Below are positions 50,401-61,190 of a stretch of DNA of 64,000 nucleotides, one piece after another (the stretch's first letter is position 1; each line of letters begins with the position of its first letter). Where the stretch lies: contig OX422191.1 of NCBI GenBank assembly GCA_949130485.1, positions 5,705,754-5,769,753 of the forward strand, given 5' to 3'. Under the pieces are notes generated by a model that was not told the origin of the DNA, did no database searches, and saw only the letters and a program-made list of their open reading frames with translations. Source of the DNA: Agelas oroides. Taxonomy: Eukaryota > Porifera > Demospongiae > Agelasida > Agelasidae. The position numbers and the translations under genes are program-made.

Positions 50401-53400
50401 CAGGATTTCTCGCACATAAACAGGATTGCACCAATCTCATACGGCCCCCAAAGCGGTGCTTTCTCGATCTTCTCTGCCACTTGAACAGGCTTGAACGTGC
50501 TTCACAGCACACAATCGGAGGTTAAAACGGCTTTTTCAAGTCTTTCCCGCACATAAACAGGTTTGAACGCGTGTCACACGACCTCCACAGTGGCGAAAAC
50601 TGCTTTCTCGACCGTCCCTGGCAGTTAAAGAGGCCTGCACGTGCTTCACAGTACACCCTTGGAAGTGAGAACGGCGTTATCAGGTCTATCCCGCACATAA
50701 ACAAGCTTGCACCAACCTCACAGGGCTTCCACAGCGGTCAAAACTGCTTTCTCAATCTTCTCTGGCACTTAAACAGGCTTGTACGTGCTTCAAAGTACTC
50801 CCTCGGAGGCTAAAACGGCGTTATCATGTCTTTTCTGCACATAAACATGCAGGCTTGCACTAACCTCACAGGGCTTCCACAGTGGTGAAAACTGCTTTCT
50901 CGATCTTCTCTGCCACTAAAACAGGCCTGCAAGTGCATCACAGTACCAACTCGGATGTTAAAGCGGCGTCACCAGGTCTTTTCCGCACATAAACAGGCTC
51001 GCACCAACCTCACAGGGCATCCACAACGGTGCAAACTGCTTTCTCGATCTTCTCTGCCACGTTAAAAGCCCTGCACGTGCTTCACTGTACCTCTTAGAAG
51101 GTTAAAACGGCGTTATCAGGCCTTTCCGCACATAAACAAGCTCGCACCACCCTCACAGGGCTTCCACAGCGGTGAAAACTGCTTTCTCGATCTTCTCTGG
51201 CACTTAACAGGCCTGTACGTGCTTCACAGTACCCCCTCGGAGGTTAAAACGGCGTTATCATGTCTTTTCCGGACATAAACAGGCTTGCACGAGCCTCACA
51301 GGACCTCCACGATGGTGAAAACAGCTTTCTCGACCGTCCCTGGGAACAGGCCTACACGTGCCTCAAAGCATCTCCTCGGAGGTTAAAACGGTGTTATCAG
51401 GTCTTTCCCGCACATAAACAGGCTTGCACGACCCTCATACGACCTCCACAGTGGGGAAAACTGCTTTCTCGATCGTCCCTGGCACTTAATCAGGCGTCCA
51501 TGTGCTTCACAGCTTCCCCTCCGGGGTTAAAACGGTGGTATCAGGCACAAGCTTGCACCAACCTGATAGGGCTTCCACAGCGGTCAAAACTGCATTCTCG
51601 ATCTACTCTGGAACTTAAACAGGCCTGTACGTGCTTCAGAGTACCCCAGCAGAGGTTTAAACGGCGTTATCATGTCTTTTCCGCACATAAGCAGGCTTGC
51701 ACGAGCCTCACAGTACCTCCGCAGTGGTGAAAACTGCTTTCTCGACCGTTCCTGGCTCTTAAACAGGCCTACACGGGCTTCAAAGCATCTCCTCGGAGGT
51801 TAAAATGGTGTTGTCAGGTCTTTCGCGCACATAAACAAGCTTGCACGAGTATCACAGGACTTCAACTGTGGTGAAAACCTATTTCTCGACCGTTCGTGTC
51901 ACTTAAACAGGCCTACACGTGCTTGAAAGCATCTCCTCGGAGGATCAAACGGGTCTTTCTCGCAAATAAACAGGCTTGCACGAGCCTCACACTACTTCCA
52001 TAGCGGCGAAAACTGCTTTCTCGACCATCCCTGGCTGTTAAAGAAGCCTGAACGTGCTTAACAGTACCCCCTCGGAAGTGAAAACGGCGTTCTCAGGTCT
52101 TTCCCGCACATAAACAGGCTTGCACGAGCCTCACAGGACTTCCACAGTGGTGAAAACTTCTTTCTGCATCTCCCCTGGCCTTTACACAGGCGTAAACGTG
52201 CTTCATAACATCCCCTCGGTGGTTTAAACTGCATAATCAAGATTTCTCGCACATAAACAGGTGTGCACCAATCTCACACGGCCCCCAAAGCGGTGAAAAC
52301 TGCTTTCTCGACCTTCTCTGGCACTTGAACTGGCTTGAACGTGCTTCACAGCACACAATCGGAGGTTAAACGGCTTTTTCAAGTCTTTCCCGCACATAAA
52401 CAAGTTTGTACGAGCCTCACAGGACCTCCACAGTGGTGAAAACTGCTTTCTCGACCGTCCCTGGCACTTAAACAGGCCCATACGTGCCTCAAAGCATCTC
52501 CTCGGAGGTTAAAACTGTGTTATCAGGTCTTTCCCGCACATAAACAGGCTTGCACGAGCGTCACACGACCTCCACAGTGGCGAAAACTGCTTTCTCGACC
52601 GTCCCTGGCAGTTAAAGAGGACTGCACGTGCTTCACAGTACCCCCTCGGAAGTGAAAACGGCGTTATCAGGTCTTTTCGGCACATAAACAGGCTTGCATC
52701 AACTTCACAGGGCTTCCACAGTTGCTTTCTCGATATTCTTTGGCACTTAAACCGGCATCCTCGTGCTTCACAGCTCCTCCTCCGAGGTTAAAACAGTGGA
52801 ATCAGGTCTTTCAAGGACATAAACAAGCTTGCACCAACATCACAGGGCTTCCACAGCGGACAAAACTGCTTTCTCAATCTTCTCTGGCTCTTAAACAGGC
52901 CTGTACGTGCTTCACAGTACACCCTCGGAGGTTAAAACGGCGTTATCTGGTCATTCCCGCACATAAACAAGCTTACACCAACCTCACAGGGCTTCCTCAG
53001 CGATGAAAACTGCTTTCTAGATCTTCTCTGCCACATAAACAGGACTGCACGTGCTTCACAGTACCTCCTCGGAGGTTAAAACGGCGTTATCAGGTCTTTC
53101 CCGCACATAAACAGGCTATCACCAACATCACAGGGTCTCCACAATGGAGAAAACTGCTTCCTTGACCTTCTCTGGCACTTAACAGCCCTGCACGTGCTTC
53201 ACAGCACCTCCTCGGAGGTTAAACGGCTTTATCAGGTCTTCAGGTCGTACATAAACAGACTTGTACGAGCCTCACAGGACCTCCACTGTGGTGAAAACTG
53301 CTTTCTCCATCGTCCCTGGCACTTAAACAGGCCTACACGTGCTTCAAAGCATCTCCTCGGAGGTTAAAACGTTGTTATTCAAGTCTTTCCCGCACATAAA

Positions 53401-54877
53401 CAGGCTTGCACGAGCCTCACACGACCTCCACAGTGGCGAAAACTGCTTTCTCGACCGTCCCTGGCAGTTAAAGAGGCCTGCACGTGCTTTACAGTACACC
53501 CTGGGAAGTGAAAACGGCGTTATCAGGTGTTTACCGTACATAAACAAGCTTGCACCAACCTCACAGGGCTTCCACAGCGGTCATAACTGCTTTCTCAATC
53601 TTCTCTGGCACTTAAACAGGCATGTACGTGCTTCACAGTACTCCCTCGGAGGCTAAAACTGCGTTATCATGTCTTTTCTGTACATAAACATGCAGGCTTG
53701 CACTAACCTCACAGGGCTTCCACAGTGGTGAAAAGTGCTTTCTCGATCTTCTCTGCCACTTAAACAGGCCTGCAAGTGCATCACAGTACCAGCTCGGATG
53801 TTAAAGCGGCGTTATCAGGTCTTTTCCGCACATAAAACAGGCTTGCACGAGCCTCACAGGACCTCCACAGTGGGAAAAACTGTTCCCTCGATCGTCCCTG
53901 GCTCTTAATCAGGCGTTCATGTGCGTCACAGCATCCCCTCCGAGGTGCTTCACAAGATCTCCACGGAGGTTAAAAATGCTTTACCACAATTTCTTGCACA
54001 TAAAATGCTTGCACTTAGCTCACACAGCCTCCAGAGAGATGAAAACAGCTTTGTCGATCGTCCCAGGCACTTAAACATGTCTCCACGTGCTTCACAGCAC
54101 CTCCTCGGAGGTTAAACGGCGTTAACAGGTCTTTCCCACACATAAACAGGCTTGCACCAATCTCACAGGGCATCCACAACGGTGCAAACTGGTTTCTCGA
54201 TCTTCACTGCCACATAAACAGGCCCGCTCGTGCTTCACAGTATCTCCTCGGAGGTTAAAACGGCGTTATAAGGTCTTTCCCGCACATAAACAGACTTGCA
54301 CTAACCTCTCTGGGCTTCCACAGTGGTCAAAACTGCTTTCTCGATCGTCCCTGTCACTTAAGCAGGCCTGGGCGTGCTTCACAGCACCCCCTCCGAGGTT
54401 AAAACGGTGGTATCAGGCCTTTCCCGCATATAAACAGGCTTGCACAATCCACACACGACCTCCACAGTGGCGAAAACTGCTTTCTCCACCTTCCCTGGCA
54501 GTTAAAGAGGCCTGCACGTTCTTTACAGTACCCCCTCAGAAGTGAAAACGGCGTTATCAGGTCTTTTATGCACATAAGCAGGCTTGAATCAACTTCACAG
54601 GGTTTCCACAGTTGCTTTCTCGATCTTCTCTGGCACTTAAACCGGCCACAGCTCCTCCTCCGCGGATAAAACAGTGGTATCAGGCCTTTCCAGCACATAA
54701 ATAGGCTTGCAAGAGCCTCACAGGGCCTCCACAGCGGTCAAAACTGCTTTCTCGATCTTCTCTGGCACTTAAACAGGACTGTACGTGCTTCACAGCACCT
54801 ACTCAGAGGTTAAAACGGCGTTATCAGGACTTTCTCGCACATAAACAGGCTTGCACGAGCATCACAGGACTTCAACA
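44462..54877 (+). repeat. Satellite array, long uninterrupted right-domain segment
   Basis: About 10.4 kb of forward units follow the third inverted block. The first 2.6 kb copies the order after the first inverted block. The CCTCCGGGG unit recurs near 45280, 47480, 49280 and 51520. A unit missing CTTTCCCGCACATAA (reading GTATCAGGCACAAGCTTG) occurs near 49300 and 51538. An insertion giving CATAAACATGCAGGCTTG marks 50835 and 53686. These repeated marker orders indicate higher-order units of roughly 2-3 kb. There are no genes. Confidence 0.95.
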
Positions 54878-55055
54878 ATTGTGGTTTGAAAGTATACATT
54901 TTGTGCTGCAAGCAACAGACACTGAGTGAAGACTAGAAACAAGGTTAGACTTTGCGGCATAATGACTGACCGATTGCGTTCCTATTCATGATTCAATGTG
55001 CACGGATGCTCAGTAGAGACAATAAAGCAATTGTGCATTGTCTGAGTTGTATCAC
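54878..55055. repeat. 178-bp insert, copy 4 of 6
   Basis: It is nearly identical by eye to copies 5 and 6, sharing GCGTTCC with copy 6. Upstream it has the GCACCTACTCAGAGG unit. Downstream it has the CTATCTCGATCGTCTATGG unit followed by AGGACTACACG and CACTTAGCTCACACAG units, the same order as copies 5 and 6. Confidence 0.94.
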
Positions 55056-56755
55056 GTGGTGAAAACTGCTATCTCGATCGTCTATGGCACTTAAACAGGC
55101 CTACACGTGCTTCATAGCACGCCCTCGAAGGTTAAAACTGCTTTATTCCGGATTTCCCGCACATAAACAGGCTTGCCCGAGCCTCACAGGACCTCCACAG
55201 TGGCGAAAACTGCTTTCTCGATCATCCTTGGCACTTAAACAGGACTACACGTGCTTCACAGGATCTCCTCGGAGGTTAAAACTGCTTTACCAGGATTTCC
55301 CGCACATAAACATGCTTGCACTTAGCTCACACAGCCCCTACAGAGGTGAAAACTGCTTTGTCGATCGTACCAGGCACTTAAACATGTCTCCACGTGCTTC
55401 ACAGCACCTCCTCGGAGGTTAAAACGGGTCTTTCCCTCACATAAACATGCTTGCAGCAACCTCACAGGGCATCCACAACGGTGCAAACTGCTTTCTCGAT
55501 CTTCTCTGCCACGTTAAAAGCCTTGCACGTACTTCACAGTGCCTCTTAGAAGTTTAAAACGGCGTTATCAGGCCTTTCCCGCACATAAACAAGCTCGCAC
55601 CACCCTCACAGGGCTTCCACAGCGGTGAAAACTGCTTTCTCGATCTTCTCTGGCACTTAAACAGGCCTGTACGTGCATCACAGTACCCCCTCGGAGGTTA
55701 AAACGGCGTTATCATGTCTTTTCCGGACATAAACAGGCTTGCACGAGCCTCACAGGACCTCCACGATGGTGAAAACAGCTTTTTCGACCGTCCCTGGTAC
55801 TTAAACAGGCCTACACGTGCCTCAAAGCATTTCCTCGGCGGTTAAAACGGTGTTATCAGGTCATTCCCGCAATTGAACAGGCTTGCACGACCCTCATACG
55901 ACCTCCACAGTGGGGAAAACTGCTTTCTCGATCGTCCCTGGCACTTAATCAGGCGTCCATGTGCTTCACAGTTCTCCCTCCGGGGTTAAAACGGTGGTAT
56001 CAGGCCTTTCCCGCACATAAACAAGCTTGCACCAACCTGATAGGGCTTCCACAGCGGTCAAAACTGCATTCTCGATCTACTCTGGCACTTAAACAGGCCT
56101 GTACGTGCTCCACAGTACCCCAGCAGAGGTTAAAACGGCGTTATCATGTCTTTTCCGCTCATAAGCAGGCTTGCACGAGCCTCACAGTGCCTCCGCAGTG
56201 GTGAAAACTGCTTTCTCGACCGTACCTGGCACTTAAACAGGCCTACACGTGCTTCAAAGCATCTCCTCGGAGGTTCAAACGGGTCTTTCCCGCACATAAA
56301 CAGGCTTGCAGGAGCCTCACACGACCTCCACAGTGGCGAAAACTGCTTTCTCGACCTTCCCTGGCAGTTAAAGAGGCCTGCACGTGCTTCACAGTACTCC
56401 CTCGGAAGTGAAAACGGCGTTATCAGGTCTTTTACGCACATAAGCAGGCTTGCATCAACTTCACAGGGCTTCCACAGTTGCTTTCTCGATCTTCTCTGGC
56501 ACTTAAACCGGCCTCCACGTGCTTCACAGCTCCTCCTCCGCGGTTAGAACAGTGGTATCAGGTCTTTCCAGCACATAAACAGGCTTGCAAGAGCCTCACA
56601 GGGCCTCCACAGCTGTCAAAACTGCTTTCTCGATCTTCTCTGGCACTTAAACAGGCCTGTACGTGCTTCACAGCACGTACTCAGAGGTTAAAACGGCGTT
56701 ATCAGGACTTTCTCACACATAAACAGGCTTGCACGAGCATCACAGGACTTCAACA
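55056..56755 (+). repeat. Satellite between insert copies 4 and 5 (forward)
   Basis: With insert copy 4 this makes one higher-order unit of 1,878 bp (start of copy 4 to start of copy 5). It contains the AGCTCACACAGCCCC unit near 55325 and the CCTCCGGGG unit near 55980. A CCACGTTAAAAGCC unit is near 55508. Confidence 0.94.
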
Positions 56756-56933
56756 ATTGTGGTTTGAAAGTATACATTTTGTGCTGCAAGCAACAGACAC
56801 TGAGTGAAGACTAGAAACAAGGTTAGACTTTGCGGCATAATGACTGACCGATTGTGTTCCTATTCATGATTCAATGTGCACGGATGCTCAGTAGAGACAA
56901 TAAAGCAATTGTGCATTGTCTGAGCTGTGTCAC
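56756..56933. repeat. 178-bp insert, copy 5 of 6
   Basis: It is almost identical to copies 4 and 6, but ends GAGCTGTGTCAC and has GATTGTGTTCC where copies 4 and 6 have GATTGCGTTCC. Confidence 0.94.
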
Positions 56934-59900
56934 GTGGTGAAAACTGCTATCTCGATCGTCTATGGCACTTAAACAGGCCTACACGTGCTTCATAGCACGC
57001 CCTCGGAGGTTAAAACTGCTTTATCAGGATTTCCCGCACATAAACAGGCTTGCCCGAGCCTCACAGGATCTCCACAGTGGTGAAAACTGCTTTCTCGATC
57101 ATCCTTGGCACTTAAACAGGACTACACGTGCTTCACAGGATCTCCTCGGAGGTTAAAACTGCTTTACCAGGATTTCCCGCACATAAACATGCTTGCACTT
57201 AGCTCACACAGCCCCTACAGAGGTGAAAACTGCTTTGTCGATCGTACCAGGCACTTAAACATGTCTCCACGTGCTTCACAGCACCTCCTCGGAGGTTAAA
57301 ACGGGTCTTTCCCTCACATGAACATGCTTGCACCAACCTCACAGGGCAACCACATCGGTGCAAACTGCTTTCTCGATCTTCTCTGCCACGTTAAAAGCCC
57401 TGCACGTGCTTCACTGTACCTCTTAGAAGGTTAAAACGGCGTTATCAGGCCTTTCCCGCACATAAACAAGCTCGCACCACCCTCACAGGGCTTCCACAGC
57501 GGTGAAAACTGCTTTCTCGATCTTCTCTGGCACTTAAACAGGCCTGTACGTGCATCACAGTACCCCCTCGGAGGTTAAAACGGCGTTATCATGTCTTTTC
57601 CGTACATAAACAGGCTTGCACGAGCCTCACAGGACCTCCACGATGGTGAAAACAGCTTTCTCGACCGTCCCTGGGAACAGGCCTACACGTGCCTCAAAGC
57701 ATCTCCTCGGAGGTTAAAACGGTGTTATCAGGTCTTTCCCGCACATGAACAGGCTTGCACGACCCACATACGACCTCCACAGTGGGGAAAACTGCTTTCT
57801 CGATCGTCCCTGGCACTTAATCAGGCGTCCATGTGCTTCACAGCTCCCCCTCCGGGGTTAAAACGGTGGTATCAGGCACAAGCTTGCACCAACCTGATAG
57901 GGCTTCCAAAGCGGTCAAAACTGCTTTCTCGATCTTCTCTGGCACTTAAACAGGCCTGTACGTGCTTCACAGCACCTACTCAGGCGTTAAAACGGCGTTA
58001 TCAGGTCTTTCTCGCACATAAACAAGATTGCACGAGCATCACAGGACTTCAACAGTGGTGAAAACTTCTTTCTCGATCGTCCATGGCACTGAAAGAGGCC
58101 TCCACGTGCTTCACCGTAGCCCCTAGGTGGTTAAAACGGCGTTATCAGGTCTTTCCCGCACATAAACAGGCTTGCACCAACATCACAGGGCCTCCACAGA
58201 GGAGAAAACTCATTTCTTGATCTTCTCTGGCATTTAACAGCCCTGCACGTGCTTCACAGCACCTCCTCGGAGGTTAAAACGGCTTTATCAGGTCTTTTCC
58301 GCACATAAACAGACTTGTAGGGCCTCACAGGACCTCCACAGTGGTGAAAACTGCTTTCTCAACCGTCCCTGGCACTTAAACAGGCCTACAGGTGCTTCAA
58401 AGCATCTCCTCGGAGGTTAAAACGGTGTTATCAAGCCTTTCCCGCACATAAACAGGCTTGCACGAGCCTCACACGACCTCCACAGTGGCGAAAACTGCTT
58501 ACTCGACCGTCCCTGTCAGTTAAAGAGGCCTGCACGTGCTTCACAGTACACCCTTGGAAGTGAAAACGGCGTTATCAGGTCTTTCCCGCACATAAACAAG
58601 CTTGAACCAACCTCACAGGGCTTCCACAGCGGTCAAAACTGCTTTCTCAATCTTCTCTGGCACTTAAACAGGCCTGTACGTGCTTCACAGTACTCCCTCG
58701 GAGGTTAAAACGGCGTTACCATGTCTTTTTTGCACATAAACATGCAGGCTTGCACTAACCTCACAGGGCTTCCACAGTGGTGAAGACTGCTTTCTCGATC
58801 TTCTCTGCCACTTAAACAGGCCTGTACGTGCTTCACAGTACTCCCTCGGAGGTTAAAACGGCGTTATCATGTCTTTGCACATAAACATGCAGGCTTGAAC
58901 TAACCTCACAGGGCTTCCACAGTGGTGAAAAGTGCTTTCTCGATCTTCTCTGCCACTTAAACAGGCCTGCAAGTGCATCACAGTACCAACTCGGATGTTA
59001 AAGCGGCGTTACCAGGTCTTTTCCGCACATAAAACTGGCTTGTACGATCCTCACAGGACCTCCACAGTGGTGAAAACTGCTTTCTCGACCGTCCTTGGCA
59101 CTTAAACAGGCCTACACGTGCTTCAAAGCATCTCCTCGGAGGTTCAAACGGGCCTTTCCCGCACATAAACAGGCTTGCACGAGCATCACACGACCTCCAC
59201 AGTGCCGATTTTCTCCACCGTCCCTGGCAGTTAAAGACGTGCTTCACAGTAACCACCTCGGAAGTCAGAACGGCGTTATCAGGTCATTTCCGCACATAAA
59301 CAGGCTTGCACGAGCCTCACAGGACTTCCACAGTGGTGAAAACTTCTCTCTATACATCTCCCCTGGCCTTTACACAGGCGTAAACGTGCTTCATAACATC
59401 CCCTCGGAGGCTAAAACGTCGTTATCAGGTCTTTTCCGCACATAAACAGGTTTGCACCAATCTCACACGGCCCCCAAAGCGCTGAAAACATCTTTCTCGA
59501 TCTTCTCTGGAACTTGAACAGGCTTGAACGTGCTTCACAGCACACAATCGGAGGTTAAAACGGCTTTTTAAAGTCTTTCCCGAACATAAACAGGTTTGCA
59601 CGAGCCTCACAGCACCTCCACAGTGGTGAAAACTGCTTTCTCGACCGTCCCTGGCACTTAAACAGGCCTACACGTGCTTCAAAGCATCTCCTCGGAGGTT
59701 CAAACGGGCCTTTCCCGCACATAAACAGGCTTGCACGAGCATCACACGACCTCCACAGTGCCGATTTTCTCCACCGTCCCTGGCAGTTAAAGACGTGCTT
59801 CACAGTAACCCCTCGGAAGTCAGAACGGCGTTATCAGGTCTTTCCCGCACATAAACAGGCTTGCACGAGACTCACAGGACTTCCACAGTGGTGAAAACTT

Positions 59901-61012
59901 CTTTCTACATCTCCCCTGGCCTTTACACAGGCGTAAACGTGCTTCATAACATCCCCTCGGAGGCTAAAACGGCGTTATCAAGTCTTTTCCGCACATAAAC
60001 AGGTTTGCACCAATCTCACACGGCCCCCAAAGCGCTGAAAACAGCTTTCTCGATCTTCTCTGGAACTTGAACAGGCTTGAACGTGCTTCACAGCACACAA
60101 TCGGAGGTTAAAACGGCATTTTCAAGTCTTTCCCGAACATAAACAGGTTTGCACGAGCCTCACAGGACCTCCACAGTGGTGAAAACTGCTTTCTCGGCCG
60201 TCCCTGGCACCTAAACAGGCCCATACGTGCCTCAAAACATCTCCTCGGAGGTTAAAACTGTGTTATCAGGTCTTTCCCGCACATAAACAGGCTTGCACGA
60301 GCGTCACACGACCTCCACAGTGGCGAAAACTGCTTTCTCGACCGTCCCTGGCAGTTAAAGAGGATTGCACGTGCTTCACAGTACCCCCTCGGAAGTGAAA
60401 ACGGCGTTATCAGGTCTTTTACGCACATAAGCAGACTTGCATCAATTTCACAGGGCTTCCACAGTTGCTTTGTCGATCTTCTCTGGCACTTAAACCAGCC
60501 TCCACCTGCTTCAGAGCTCCTCCTCCGCGGATTAAACAGTGGTATCAGGTCTTTCCAGCACATAAACTGGCTTGCACGAGCCTCACACGACCTCCACAGT
60601 GGCGAAAACTGCTTTCTCGACCGTCCCTGGCAGTTAAAGAGGCCTGCACGTGCTTCACAGTACCTCCTCGTAAGTGAAAACGGGTTGTTTCCGCACATAA
60701 GCAGGCTTGCATCAACTTCACAGGGCTTCCACAGTTGCTTTCTCGATCTTCTCTGGCACTTAAACCGGCCTCCACGTGCTTCACAGCTCCTCCTTCGCGG
60801 TTAAAACAGTGGTATCAGGTCTTTCCAGCACATAAATAGGCTTGCAAGAGCCTCACAGGGCCTCCACAGCGGTCAAAACTGCTTTCTCGATCTTCTCTGG
60901 CACTTAAACAGGACTGTACGTGCTTCACAGCACCTACTCAGAGGTTAAAACGGCGTTATCAGGACTTTCTCCCACATAAACAGGCTTTCACGAGCATCAC
61001 AGGACTTCAACA
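56934..61012 (+). repeat. Satellite between insert copies 5 and 6 (forward)
   Basis: The first about 900 bp copies the order after insert copy 4. The distance to copy 6 (4,257 bp) is more than double the previous interval because of extra unit blocks. These include repeated CATAAACATGCAGGCTTG units (58735, 58877) and a duplication of about 555 bp at 59060-60170. Confidence 0.94.
59060..60170 (+). repeat. Tandem duplication of a four-unit (about 555 bp) block
   Basis: The order CTTCAAAGCATCTCC, GGGCCTTTCCCGC, CGATTTTCTCCACCGTCC, AAGTCAGAACGG, CATCTCCCCTGGCC, CCCCCAAAGCGCTG, CCCGAACATAAACAGG occurs twice. The offset is 553-556 bp (e.g. GGGCC at 59150 and 59706; CGAACAT at 59581 and 60134). A few differences, such as TCTATACATC against TCTACATC, separate the copies. 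Confidence 0.85.
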
Positions 61013-61190
61013 ATTGTGGTTTGAAAGTATACATTTTGTGCTGCAAGCAACAGACACTGAGTGAAGACTAGAAACAAGGTTAGACTTTGCGGCATAATGA
61101 CTGACCGATTGCGTTCCTATTCATGATTCAATGTGCACGGATGCTCAGTAGAGACAATAAAGCAATTGTGCATTGTCTGAGTTGTATCAC
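61013..61190. repeat. 178-bp insert, copy 6 of 6
   Basis: It starts ATTGTGGTTTGAAAG, ends GTTGTATCAC and matches copy 4 almost base for base by eye. The same upstream and downstream unit order shows that it was copied as part of a larger block. Confidence 0.94.
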
